Made by a program: the position numbers and the translations under genes. Of a DNA stretch of 64,000 nucleotides, positions 55,387 to 64,000 are shown piece after piece. This DNA comes from Pseudoalteromonas nigrifaciens (GTDB lineage: Bacteria > Pseudomonadota > Gammaproteobacteria > Enterobacterales > Alteromonadaceae). The stretch is taken from NCBI RefSeq assembly GCF_002221505.1, contig NZ_CP011037.1:372001-436000 (forward strand), in the 5' to 3' direction. How positions within the stretch are numbered: position 1 is the first letter of the stretch; every line of letters begins with the position of its first letter. A model generated the notes under the pieces. The model did no database searches and had not been told where the DNA came from. It was given only the letters and a program-made list of their open reading frames with translations.

Positions 55387-56688
55387 TTATCCTTGTGATC
55401 CAGTAAATTGCTTTTTAATTGTGCGCCAGCAATCAGTGTAGTTAGTTTGGCGCTCTTTGCCCTCAAGAGCGTATTTAGTTGGGGATATGACATAACGTGA
55501 TTCAAACATAAATGCCAGCGTATTATCATAACGTTGTGGCTCAAGCTGGGCATTAGAGGCTTTGTCGAACACGTCGGCTTCAGGTCCATGTGGCGACATA
55601 CAATTGTGTAGACTCATACCCCCGGGAACAAAGCCATGCTCTTTAGCATCGTAAACGCCTTCTATTAAGCCCATAAATTCACTCATTATATTGCGATGAA
55701 AGTAAGGAGGGCGAAAGGTGTTTTCGGCCACCATCCAACGTGGAGGAAAAATAGCAAAATCAATATTAGCCACGCCTTCAGTACCTGATGGCGATGTAAG
55801 TACGGTAAAAATAGAAGGATCTGGGTGATCAAAGCTCACTGTATTCATTACATTAAAACGTGCTAAGTCATATTTATACGGCGCACTGTTACCGGTCCAC
55901 GCAACTACATCTAGAGGCGAGTGGCCGATATCACAACGAAACATGTTGCCGTTAAATTTAGCCACTAATTCAAACTTACCTTCTATATCTTCAAAAGCAG
56001 CAACTGGGTATTGAAAGTCACGATCGTTGGCAAAACCGTTAGAGCCGACCGGGCCACGCTCAGCTAATTCATACTGATGGCCATAGTTTTCACAAATATA
56101 ACCGCGCGCAGTCGCTGTTAATAGTTGTACCTGAAACTTTATACCACGGGGAATAACCGCTATTTCGCCCGCTTTTATGGTTAAATTACCACACTCAGTT
56201 TTGAGCAATAATTCACCTTGCTGCGGTACAAACAACATTTCGCCATCGGCATTATAAAAATAACGTCCGTCCATCGATTTATTAGCAACATAAACATGAA
56301 TAGCAATACCGGTTTGGCCATTTGCACTACCATTAGCGGCCATAGTAATTAAGCCATCAATAAAATCAGTTGGTTGCTGCGGAATATCGATAGGGTTCCA
56401 GCGCAGCATAGTTGGTGGAGTTACTACTTCGGTAATAGGCGCAGTGCGAATTAAGCCATTATCCATTGCGATATAATCGCCTTGAATAACAGAGGGGCGA
56501 ATACGGTACAGCCAACTACGACGGTTTTGTGCACGCGGCGCAGTAAACGCGGTTGTACTAAATTGCTCTGCATATAAATCGTACTTTACTTTTTGCGGAC
56601 TAAATTGTCCGATAGGCAATGCACCTGGCAAGGCTTCAGTTTCAAACTCATTGCCAAATCCTGTCATGTATTGTAATTCGCTGGTCAT
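55387..56688 (-). CDS. hmgA: Homogentisate 1,2-dioxygenase
   Basis: 433 residues from ATG 56688 ([20 protein letters not shown]), chosen for the AAGGAG 9 bp upstream and the family N-terminus; the open frame extends 13 codons further. Fe(II) ring-cleaving enzyme. Iron-binding region is visible in [18 protein letters not shown] and the conserved [17 protein letters not shown]. Opens homogentisate to maleylacetoacetate, used by the next gene. Probably controlled by the divergent MarR gene through the palindrome at 56719-56736. Confidence 0.96.
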   Translation of the reverse strand: MTSELQYMTGFGNEFETEALPGALPIGQFSPQKVKYDLYAEQFSTTAFTAPRAQNRRSWLYRIRPSVIQGDYIAMDNGLIRTAPITEVVTPPTMLRWNPIDIPQQPTDFIDGLITMAANGSANGQTGIAIHVYVANKSMDGRYFYNADGEMLFVPQQGELLLKTECGNLTIKAGEIAVIPRGIKFQVQLLTATARGYICENYGHQYELAERGPVGSNGFANDRDFQYPVAAFEDIEGKFELVAKFNGNMFRCDIGHSPLDVVAWTGNSAPYKYDLARFNVMNTVSFDHPDPSIFTVLTSPSGTEGVANIDFAIFPPRWMVAENTFRPPYFHRNIMSEFMGLIEGVYDAKEHGFVPGGMSLHNCMSPHGPEADVFDKASNAQLEPQRYDNTLAFMFESRYVISPTKYALEGKERQTNYTDCWRTIKKQFTGSQG

Positions 56689-56718
56689 CACTCGACTCCT
56701 TATCGTTTTACTGTAAGA

Positions 56719-56736
56719 TACTCTCAAGTGAGAGTA
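56719..56736. promoter_or_regulatory. Candidate MarR operator in the hmgA/marR intergenic region
   Basis: TACTCTCA-AG-TGAGAGTA, 8-bp perfect arms with a 2-base centre, 31 bp upstream of hmgA. Size fits a MarR dimer site. Confidence 0.65.
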
Positions 56737-56816
56737 AATTCAAACATCATGCTTTTTGTCACTGTACATATTTATGAACACTTAAACATGATTGTAAATT
56801 AAGAGGACATAGCACA

Positions 56817-57248
56817 ATGGCACTCGATTTAGAGACATTTTTACCTTATCGACTAGCAAATTTAGCCAGTAAAATGAGTGAGGAGTTTGCGCCCGTGTAT
56901 CAACAACAAAGTGATTTAACTATTCCTCAGTGGCGCATTTTATTTAATTTAGCCCAGTTTGGGCAAAGCCATGCAAAAGCACTGTGTGTGCAAGCAGCAA
57001 TGGATAAATCCACTGTATCACGGGCAATAAAAGCGCTGAACGATAAGCACTATGTGGTGAGTTTAGTTAACCCAGATGACAAGCGCGCTAGCTTATTAGC
57101 GTTGAGTGGGCAAGGGTGGCGCTTGTATCAGCAGTTAGCACCAGCAGCTTTAGCGTGGGAAAAGAATCTATTGGGTATTTTAACTCAAGCTGAGTATCAA
57201 ACTTTACTTAGTTGTTTAGATAAGTTAACTAGTAAATTAGATGAATAA
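56817..57248 (+). CDS. MarR-family regulator, probably of homogentisate genes
   Basis: 143 residues. Winged helix: LTIPQWRILFNLAQFGQS, recognition-helix region MDKSTVSRAIKALNDKHYV and the wing NPDDKRASLLALSGQGW with the conserved DxR. Divergent from hmgA across 128 bp containing one palindrome, so it is the probable local repressor, with homogentisate or a related aromatic as possible ligand. Similar regulators (HpcR/HmgR types) differ in family elsewhere, so the ligand is inferred. Confidence 0.9.
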   Translation: MALDLETFLPYRLANLASKMSEEFAPVYQQQSDLTIPQWRILFNLAQFGQSHAKALCVQAAMDKSTVSRAIKALNDKHYVVSLVNPDDKRASLLALSGQGWRLYQQLAPAALAWEKNLLGILTQAEYQTLLSCLDKLTSKLDE

Positions 57249-57253
57249 AACAA

Positions 57254-57277
57254 AAAGCCCATCAAAAGATGGGCTTT
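57254..57277. terminator. Bidirectional terminator between marR and the Oar-like receptor
   Basis: AAAGCCCATC-AAAA-GATGGGCTTT, a perfect 10-bp stem with A- and T-rich flanks on both sides, between convergent genes. Confidence 0.9.
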
Positions 57278-57312
57278 AAAATTACTTTAATTTGTTAAGT
57301 TACCTTAGCAAA

Positions 57313-60300
57313 TTAGAAAGTGTAACGAACACCGATACGCATTTCCCAAAGTGAGGCATCACGTTGTACATAAGTACCAACATTGCCTGAGTTGAAACTT
57401 TCGTAAACGTAACGACCTTGATCATCACGAGATGTTTTTACAACCGGGTTACCCACAAAGTTTCCTTTTTCAAGTTTACCCCAATCATCGTTTAGGAGGT
57501 TGGTTAAATTATCAATAACAAAGTAGGCTTCACCTTTATGACCTTCCATAAAACCTGGTAGCTCTTGAGTTACTTTGAAGTCGAATTTAATAAACCAAGG
57601 CGCGTATTCACTATTACGACCAGTGATACTACCGCGTTTTAAATTTTCATCATTAACAAAGGCATTGAATGCATCAATATCAAAGTCATCTCCATAAACT
57701 ACATTTGGATCATTGACTTGTGGGACATAAAGTAATTGACGGTTTTTATCAGCAAATGACGGTGACCATAAATTATCTGAGTCAGCAAAGGTATAGCTAT
57801 ATGGCATACCTTTTGATGCTTGGCCAAATAAATTGAAGCGTGTTGCATAGCCATCAAAGAACTCATGCGCGTAACCTAGTTTCAGAGTAAAGCGATGTGG
57901 TACTTCATAATCTGATGTTGCGATACCTGGATTGTTAGGATTTACAGTTGCTAAGTTATGATAATTTGAATCCGCTACTGAACTGGTCATTGGATTGATA
58001 TCTTTAGCATCGGTATATGAATACGCAAGCGTAAAGTCAATACCATTTTCATAACGTTTGCTAAGTGCCGTTGAAAGTACCAATGCATCGCCACCATTAT
58101 CAGCATTGGTTAGCATAAACTCACCATTACGACCTTCAGGTGCTGTGTAGATTGGGCGTCCATCTACTGGCTCATAGCCATTTTGCGCTACCCCTAAATC
58201 AGTTAGTACTGCGGCATCATTTTTACGTGAATAAAGCGCATCAGCAGAAATAACATAATCGTTATCAGTAGTAAATGTAGCACCTAAGGCATATTTCCAT
58301 TCTGAAGGCATTTTAAAGTTTGGATCAATTACATTTGCAATACTATCACCTAAACGAATGTTAGTATTGGCAACTTCATCGAACATTTCTTGTGGTACAT
58401 CGTAACCTGGCGTACCACCATCAAAATTAGTCATTGCAGTATTAAATAGATCAACATTATTACGGCGAGTATAGATATTTGTTACACCATCATTTGAGTA
58501 AGCATTAGATACCCACACATTTGGATTACCACCAGTGTATAAGCCAACCCCTGCACGCACTTCTAAGGCATCAGTGGCATACCAATTAAAGCCTACACGA
58601 GGTTGGATAAGATCCATACCGTCTAAGTTTTGTTGGTTTGAAAACCCGTAACGATTAGTAAAGTTTTCGTTAAAGTTTGGTACATCACTGCTGTCATAAC
58701 GGTCATAGCGCAAACCAAAAGTTAAACTGGCATCAATGTTGTCGAAGTTATATTCATCTTGCAAATACAAAGTGTGTTGTTTATAAGAAAATTCTGCTGC
58801 AGCATCAGCAGGATTATTAGTACCAGCAGCATTATTATATTCAATTCGTGAAGCTAAACCATTTTCAAAATCTTCAATTGAATTAAAGCGAAACTCACCT
58901 TGTGTGTGTTGTACAAACATATTAAATACATTTAACTTCTCATATTCATAGCCAGCACTAATTGTATGTTTATCAAGATAGTACTTACCAGCTAATTTAA
59001 ATGTAGTTGTGTCATATTTCAGCTTATTGGAATGACGAGAATCATCTGGGCCTATGTAAACCGTTGCACCACCTGCAGTCTTAACTTGAAATTCACCAAA
59101 ACCTGATGCTGCATCAAGTGATTGTACGCGTGCATCTACTTCAGATTTTCCAAAACGAAGCTCGGTTGAAAAATCATCGTTCCAATCCGAATAAAGAGAA
59201 CTAACAAAAGAGGTAAACTTGGCGCCTTGTTCATAATAATGGCTATCTAATGATAAACGACTTGACCCAGTGTCTGATTGAGAAATAGTAAAAGCATCAT
59301 TGTAGTTATAAATGAAATTTGCACGATGGTTATCATTTATAGTCCAGTCAAGTTTAACTAAGATTTTTTCATCTTCAACTGGCATGCTGCCAGGCATAGT
59401 ACCTGCGTTGTAGTTATATTTTTCTTGGGCAATACGTTGAATATTCGCAATATCGCCTGCTGTAACACTTGGATCATCACCTTGGGCTGCGCCATAGTTG
59501 AATTGTGCGATGCCTTCTTGCTTTTCATAAGTTCCGAAGAAAAATAGCTGATCTTTAATTAGTGGTAAACCTAAGTTAAAACCATAACGTTTATCAGTAT
59601 AGTTACCATTATCGGCTTTCACACCTTCAACTTTATCACCTTTATAACTGTCGCTGGTGAAATCAAAGAACACACCACCGTGCAGCTCGTTAGTACCAGA
59701 TTTGGTTACAGCATTAATATTACACGCGGTGAAACCGCCGTATTGTACATCAAATGGGGCAAGCTCAACGGCAACTTGATCGATTGAATCAAATGAGAAA
59801 GGAGCGCCGATAGTCGGATAACCGTTTGAGCTTAAACCGAAGTTATCGTTCATGCGGATGCCGTCAACTGTTAAGCTGTTATAGCGAGGATTATTACCAC
59901 CACACTGAATTGCACCACGGCTTTCATCAACGTAGACACGTGGATCCGCGCGAACAATATCTCTCAGATCACGGTTAATAGCAGGGGCATTTTCAAGGTC
60001 TTCTAGTGTAAATGTTGAAGATGGTCCTGTACCACCGGACATTGCACTAATAGGGCGACCAGTAACAACAATTTGTTCAATATTTGAAGCCGGCTTTAGT
60101 TGTACGCTAACTGGATAATCAGAGCCTAGAGTTAGGAAAATATTTTCAACGAGTTGATCTTCATATTTATCTGAGTCAACTATAATGTTGTATGGTCCGC
60201 CAACACGAAGGCCGCTAGCACTAAAATAGCCAGCATCATTCACGTAAGTTACCTTAGAAGAGCCGGAAGGTACGTGAATAATAGTTACTTCAGTACCTGT

Positions 60301-60435
60301 AGCAGGGTTACCGTTAGGGCCAACAATTTGACCTTTGACACCCGATGCAGTTGTATTTGCTACTGCAGCGCCACTTACACCAACACATGCTGCGATAGCG
60401 AGTGATAGTGCTGTTTTGCGAAGTTGAATTTTCAT
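57313..60435 (-). CDS. Oar-like TonB-dependent receptor, paralogue 1
   Basis: 1040 residues. Signal peptide (ending GAAVANT), an N-terminal carboxypeptidase-regulatory-like beta domain (about 28-115), a plug domain (about 120-260; NNPRYNSLTVDGIRMNDNFG, INAVTKSGTNELHGG) and a long barrel ending MRIGVRYTF. Two plug cysteines (in IQCGG and FTACNIN) could form a disulfide and are absent from paralogue 2. Oar-type receptors import large or peptide-like substrates; the ligand is unknown. Closed by the terminator at 57254-57277. Confidence 0.92.
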   Translation of the reverse strand: MKIQLRKTALSLAIAACVGVSGAAVANTTASGVKGQIVGPNGNPATGTEVTIIHVPSGSSKVTYVNDAGYFSASGLRVGGPYNIIVDSDKYEDQLVENIFLTLGSDYPVSVQLKPASNIEQIVVTGRPISAMSGGTGPSSTFTLEDLENAPAINRDLRDIVRADPRVYVDESRGAIQCGGNNPRYNSLTVDGIRMNDNFGLSSNGYPTIGAPFSFDSIDQVAVELAPFDVQYGGFTACNINAVTKSGTNELHGGVFFDFTSDSYKGDKVEGVKADNGNYTDKRYGFNLGLPLIKDQLFFFGTYEKQEGIAQFNYGAAQGDDPSVTAGDIANIQRIAQEKYNYNAGTMPGSMPVEDEKILVKLDWTINDNHRANFIYNYNDAFTISQSDTGSSRLSLDSHYYEQGAKFTSFVSSLYSDWNDDFSTELRFGKSEVDARVQSLDAASGFGEFQVKTAGGATVYIGPDDSRHSNKLKYDTTTFKLAGKYYLDKHTISAGYEYEKLNVFNMFVQHTQGEFRFNSIEDFENGLASRIEYNNAAGTNNPADAAAEFSYKQHTLYLQDEYNFDNIDASLTFGLRYDRYDSSDVPNFNENFTNRYGFSNQQNLDGMDLIQPRVGFNWYATDALEVRAGVGLYTGGNPNVWVSNAYSNDGVTNIYTRRNNVDLFNTAMTNFDGGTPGYDVPQEMFDEVANTNIRLGDSIANVIDPNFKMPSEWKYALGATFTTDNDYVISADALYSRKNDAAVLTDLGVAQNGYEPVDGRPIYTAPEGRNGEFMLTNADNGGDALVLSTALSKRYENGIDFTLAYSYTDAKDINPMTSSVADSNYHNLATVNPNNPGIATSDYEVPHRFTLKLGYAHEFFDGYATRFNLFGQASKGMPYSYTFADSDNLWSPSFADKNRQLLYVPQVNDPNVVYGDDFDIDAFNAFVNDENLKRGSITGRNSEYAPWFIKFDFKVTQELPGFMEGHKGEAYFVIDNLTNLLNDDWGKLEKGNFVGNPVVKTSRDDQGRYVYESFNSGNVGTYVQRDASLWEMRIGVRYTF

Positions 60436-60753
60436 TTTGTTTTCCCATGTGGTTTATTAAACTTTTTATATTTATAAAGTATTTGCACTAAACAAACGAA
60501 CCAAATTCATGCAGTACTAAATCTATACATATTATACTTTAGTTTATGTTTACAAATAAGCTACAAGTGTAATGTTTTTTATGTTTATAGATTAATGCTA
60601 CGGATTATTAATGTTAATAATGAAATGTTCGTGTTGTAAAAGAGAGTAAATACTATTTATGACAAATAGATGAAAAAGGGAGTTTAAATGAAAAAACCCA
60701 TTACAAAGTTGTAATGGGTTTAACTAATATAAAGCGTAATGTTTTATTAGGTA
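60436..60753. other. Region between the two Oar-like receptor genes
   Basis: 318 bp. Holds the promoter and leader of paralogue 1, whose Shine-Dalgarno region GGGAAAACAAA just before the ATG is nearly the same as that of paralogue 2, and the terminator of paralogue 2. No ORF recognised. Confidence 0.5.
60694..60721 (-). terminator. Terminator of Oar-like receptor paralogue 2
   Basis: AAACCCATTACAA and its complement form a 13-bp inverted repeat with a tight centre, with a T-run on the minus strand after the stem. Confidence 0.85.
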
Positions 60754-63700
60754 TTAAAACTTATAGCTCACACCAATTTTAGCTTGCCATGCAGATGATG
60801 ACGTAGAAATTTGGCTATAATTGCGTACATCAGCACCGTTATGACGATTGTTGATAATGTATCGGCCTTCATCATCTATTCCAGCTAGGTCATATACAGC
60901 TTGATCAGAGTAGCCTAAACGCTTTTCAACACCCCAGTCGCTATTAAGTAAGTTAGCAAAGTTATCAATCATAAAGTAAACCTCACCTTTATGGCCTTCA
61001 GCAAAACCTGGGATCTCTTGTTTAACACTAATATCCATAGTAGTAACCCAAGGTTGAGTTCCTGTATTACGGTTTAGAATTTGGCCACGCTCAGAAATAC
61101 CAGCACGGTTAAGTAGCGTTTCAAGTTCGCTCCACGACAAACCAGATTCATCCCAGTTTACATTTGCATCATCAGCACCCGTTGGGATGTATGCAAGGTA
61201 AGCCGAGTTTGAATAAAAGTCACGTGTATCGCCTAAATCATCTATTTCATAAAGACCCATTGTATAGCTAAATGGGCGGCCAGAGCGACGCTCAAAGTAC
61301 ATATTAAACTTGGTTTGGTAGCCAGAAAAAAGCTCAGTATTATAGCTCACATTAACCTTAAAGCTATGCTCCACTTCGTAAGCACCACGCTGTGCTAAAT
61401 CAACATTACGGCTTTGTGTTATTGTATGTTTATAATTACTTTGTGCTTGTGATGATGAACCACCTGAAGCTTCTGTAATATCTTGATGTGCATAACTGGT
61501 AGATATATATAGGCCGTTATCCCACTCTTTAGCAAGTGCAGTAGAGAAGATTACCGAGCGCCCATCTTCAGCTGAGTTGGTCATTGCTATATCAAAGTTA
61601 TCTTTTAAGTCACCTTCGTAGATACCTTCAGAAATAATACGATCGCCATCAGCGGTTGTTCCAACAGGCTTGATTGCAGTGTTATGCCATACAGCCTCAT
61701 TTTCTTTTTTATGGTAAGCAATTTCTGCTTGCCATTTAAAGCCATTACCTAAAAATTCTGAGTCAAATTCATAATCAAAACCAACTTGCGCACGGATGCT
61801 TGAAGGTAATTTAAAGTTAGGATCAATATAGTTAGTGCTACCCGCACCTTGTACTAATGAACCTTTTATTTCGTCTGGAACTTGAGTGAAATCGACGTTA
61901 TTATTTGCATAGTAACCATCAATTACGCTTTGTGGTGCGTCAACAAAAGTAAGACCGTCTTTTTGGAATGAGTTGTTATACCAAACGTTAGGAATACCGC
62001 CTTGGAAACGACCTACGCCACCATTGATAGTAAGAGCCTCTGTTGCATAATATTTGAAACCAACACGAGGTAAAATAATATCTACACCATCAAGGTTTTC
62101 TTGGTTAGTAAAACCATAGGTTTCTAAAAACTTTTCATTCAATGTTGGTTTATCGTCAGATGCCAAACGCTCATAACGTACACCTGCAGTTACTTCTAAA
62201 TCATCAGTAGCATAAAACGTATCTTCTACGTAAAGAGCAAACTGACTGCGCGTTGCATCGTAAGCAGTATCTGCTGAGTTGTTGGTATAGGCATTACTGT
62301 AAGTAAAGTCATGTTTACCTTTGTAATTACCTACTTCGCGGTTTTCGAAACCAGCAAAGTTATCAAACTCCCATGAGCCTAAAGAGTTGGCTGCAAATAA
62401 ATTATATAAATTTAAAGATTCATACTTAGCACCAAACTTAATTTGATGTTCGTCTAATAAGTATGTGCCATCAAAAGTTAGTGTTAAATTTTCAGTCGCT
62501 GCTTTATTGGCATGACGGTATTCATCAGTACCAAACTGATAAGCTGGTCCACGGAAATATTCTTCAACTTTAACACTACCAATTTTAGAATTAGTGATGC
62601 TGTCAGATGTTACATCTTTATAAGCAATACCAATTTCAGTAGAGAAGTCTTCATTCCAATCTGAGTAAAGCTTGGTAGCAAAGTTGTTGAATTTAGTCGC
62701 GTAAGTGTAACGATTTGAAGCAAGTGAAACGGTACTGCCACCAGTACCAAAATTACGCTCGTCTTTATCGTCTTGCCATTGGTATGTAAAGTCTAAACGA
62801 TGGTCATCGTTGATGTTCCAGCTTAACTTAACCAATAATGACTCATTGGTGTCTTTAGGGTCGCCACCAAGAGAATCTTGCATACCGTACACGTTATCTA
62901 ATATAGATAAAAACTGATCAAAGCTTTCTTTAGTTACATCGTATTCATTAGCAGCACCAGAGCCTTCAAAACCATAGTCTAAATCTAACTCGCTCTTCCA
63001 TGCATTGTAGTTTACAAAGTAAAAAAGCTTATCCTCTAGTATTGGTCCGCCAAAGTTAAAGCCGTAACGCGCTTCTGTTTGGATTGGCTTTACTTGTTCA
63101 GTAACAAATGTTCTGTGGCCATCTTCATCTAAAGCTGGTCTGCCATTTGCGTATACTTGTGAAATACTGTCTACATCACCCGCCATATCTGGGGTTGATG
63201 TTTCGTAAAAACCAGAGAACTTAAACTCGTTAGTACCTGACTTTGTTACTGCATTTATAGTACCGCCACCAAAGTTACCTTTAGCTGCTGAAAAAGGAGA
63301 TACGTCTACAGAAATTTGTTCAATTGCATCAAGTGCAACAGGTGGTTGCGAAGTAGGGTAACCGCCGAAGCTCAAGCCAAAATCGTCGTTTTGACCAATA
63401 CCATCAACAGTTAAGCTATTACTACGTGGATTATTACCAGCAAAGGTTAGCTCTCCATTACCGTTAATATTTGCAAGAGGATTTAAGCGAGCAATATCTT
63501 TAATATCGCGGTTAAAACTTGGCATGTTTTGAATTGTATCTTCGCCAAAAGAGCTGCTAGAGCCACCTGATTGTTGTACTATTTTATAGCCAGAAACTTC
63601 AATTTTTTCCATGTTTAATGGTCTAAGCTGAGAGTTTAAGCGATAAGTATCACCTAATTCTAGATAGATGTTTTCAAGCGTAGTGTCGTTAAACGTATCA

Positions 63701-63960
63701 GAGTCGATTATTACTGTATATGGACCCCCAACACGTAAACCATTAGCTATAAAAGTACCACTTGAATTGGTTGTAAGTTCACTTACAGTTCCAGTAGGAC
63801 CATGAATAACTTTAATTTTTACATTTGCAGCACTTTCACCAGATGGAGTAGTGATTTTACCGCGCATTGCAGATGACGTGTCAGCAGCCATAGCACTTGC
63901 AGAAACACCAAGAGCTAAAATAATTGCTCCGGTTAATTTCGAAAGGCGAAGTTTATTCAT
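60754..63960 (-). CDS. Oar-like TonB-dependent receptor, paralogue 2
   Basis: 1068 residues, same architecture as paralogue 1: signal peptide (ending ASAMAAD), carboxypeptidase-regulatory-like domain (about 30-118), plug (NNPRSNSLTVDGIGQNDDFG, INAVTKSGTNEFKFSG) and barrel ending QAKIGVSYKF. The shared LNSDWGVEK/LNDDWGKLEKG and EGHKGEVYFMIDN regions show clear common descent. Each gene has its own terminator, so the two are transcribed separately. Ligand unknown. Confidence 0.92.
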   Translation of the reverse strand: MNKLRLSKLTGAIILALGVSASAMAADTSSAMRGKITTPSGESAANVKIKVIHGPTGTVSELTTNSSGTFIANGLRVGGPYTVIIDSDTFNDTTLENIYLELGDTYRLNSQLRPLNMEKIEVSGYKIVQQSGGSSSSFGEDTIQNMPSFNRDIKDIARLNPLANINGNGELTFAGNNPRSNSLTVDGIGQNDDFGLSFGGYPTSQPPVALDAIEQISVDVSPFSAAKGNFGGGTINAVTKSGTNEFKFSGFYETSTPDMAGDVDSISQVYANGRPALDEDGHRTFVTEQVKPIQTEARYGFNFGGPILEDKLFYFVNYNAWKSELDLDYGFEGSGAANEYDVTKESFDQFLSILDNVYGMQDSLGGDPKDTNESLLVKLSWNINDDHRLDFTYQWQDDKDERNFGTGGSTVSLASNRYTYATKFNNFATKLYSDWNEDFSTEIGIAYKDVTSDSITNSKIGSVKVEEYFRGPAYQFGTDEYRHANKAATENLTLTFDGTYLLDEHQIKFGAKYESLNLYNLFAANSLGSWEFDNFAGFENREVGNYKGKHDFTYSNAYTNNSADTAYDATRSQFALYVEDTFYATDDLEVTAGVRYERLASDDKPTLNEKFLETYGFTNQENLDGVDIILPRVGFKYYATEALTINGGVGRFQGGIPNVWYNNSFQKDGLTFVDAPQSVIDGYYANNNVDFTQVPDEIKGSLVQGAGSTNYIDPNFKLPSSIRAQVGFDYEFDSEFLGNGFKWQAEIAYHKKENEAVWHNTAIKPVGTTADGDRIISEGIYEGDLKDNFDIAMTNSAEDGRSVIFSTALAKEWDNGLYISTSYAHQDITEASGGSSSQAQSNYKHTITQSRNVDLAQRGAYEVEHSFKVNVSYNTELFSGYQTKFNMYFERRSGRPFSYTMGLYEIDDLGDTRDFYSNSAYLAYIPTGADDANVNWDESGLSWSELETLLNRAGISERGQILNRNTGTQPWVTTMDISVKQEIPGFAEGHKGEVYFMIDNFANLLNSDWGVEKRLGYSDQAVYDLAGIDDEGRYIINNRHNGADVRNYSQISTSSSAWQAKIGVSYKF

Positions 63961-64000
63961 TATGTTGTTTTCCCGTATTAAAAGTTACTTAGTTAGTTGT

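Noticed and set aside
1..64000. CRISPR arrays, tRNA or rRNA genes, prophage
   Set aside because: No regularly spaced short repeats, cloverleaf-like sequence, ribosomal RNA signatures or phage structural genes were seen in reading the window.

Overview
The window reads as a chromosome segment of a marine gammaproteobacterium, most likely Pseudoalteromonas or a close Alteromonadales relative. The grounds are low G+C, several large TonB-dependent receptors (including two Oar-like ones), a homogentisate pathway, RegB/RegA, PaeA, YaeR and RlmF orthologues, and many short convergent or overlapping gene pairs. Taxonomy is inferred from gene content only. No rRNA, tRNA or CRISPR array was seen.

Layout. 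1-4.0 kb: iron uptake (siderophore receptor running off the left edge, PepSY reductase-like protein, two good Fur boxes) and a zinc CDF exporter. 4.2-9.0 kb: a 1585-residue hybrid histidine kinase. 9.0-12.1 kb: an acetyltransferase gene destroyed by mobile DNA. An IS200/IS605 element with a frameshifted tnpA and an apparently intact tnpB sits scarlessly inside it, and a 5'-truncated iscB with its right-end hairpin is joined to the remaining fragment. 12.1-17.6 kb: housekeeping genes ogt, tdk, ltaE, rlmF, a hydrolase and a TPR-sulfotransferase. 17.7-20.3 kb: a TonB receptor gene whose signal-peptide region carries a frameshift and has no ATG. 20.6-25.8 kb: small cysteine-rich protein, LETM1-like protein, M17 aminopeptidase, YaeR, KAS III, amidohydrolase. 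26.0-28.3 kb: RegB/RegA-type two-component pair and PpiC. 28.3-38.5 kb: redox proteins, ppc, pyrimidine salvage (cdd, udp), a ureohydrolase and PaeA, followed by REP-like duplicated repeats. 39.3-45.9 kb: an RND efflux operon with a perfect 24-bp palindrome covering its promoter -10, and a TetR repressor gene downstream. 45.9-51.6 kb: an ECF sigma / RskA-type anti-sigma pair plus a four-gene envelope operon (DUF4331 protein, Ig-like lipoprotein, TPR protein, HupE/UreJ-like membrane protein). 51.9-54.7 kb: a phosphatase-lipid kinase fusion and small proteins. 54.7-57.2 kb: maiA-hmgA with a divergent MarR regulator. 57.3-64 kb: two paralogous Oar-like TonB-dependent receptors.

The strongest candidate for an under-described system is the ECF/DUF4331/HupE locus. 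The sigma gene and the DUF4331 operon are each preceded by the same bipartite motif, TGC(G/A)TCCA, 15 bases, CGT(A/T)T, about 30 bases before the start codon. This looks like an autoregulated SigK-like regulon whose only local output is a secreted/membrane protein set of unknown substrate. The second is the graveyard of two OMEGA nucleases (TnpB and IscB) in one acetyltransferase locus, where target site, element ends and order of events can be reconstructed from the sequence.
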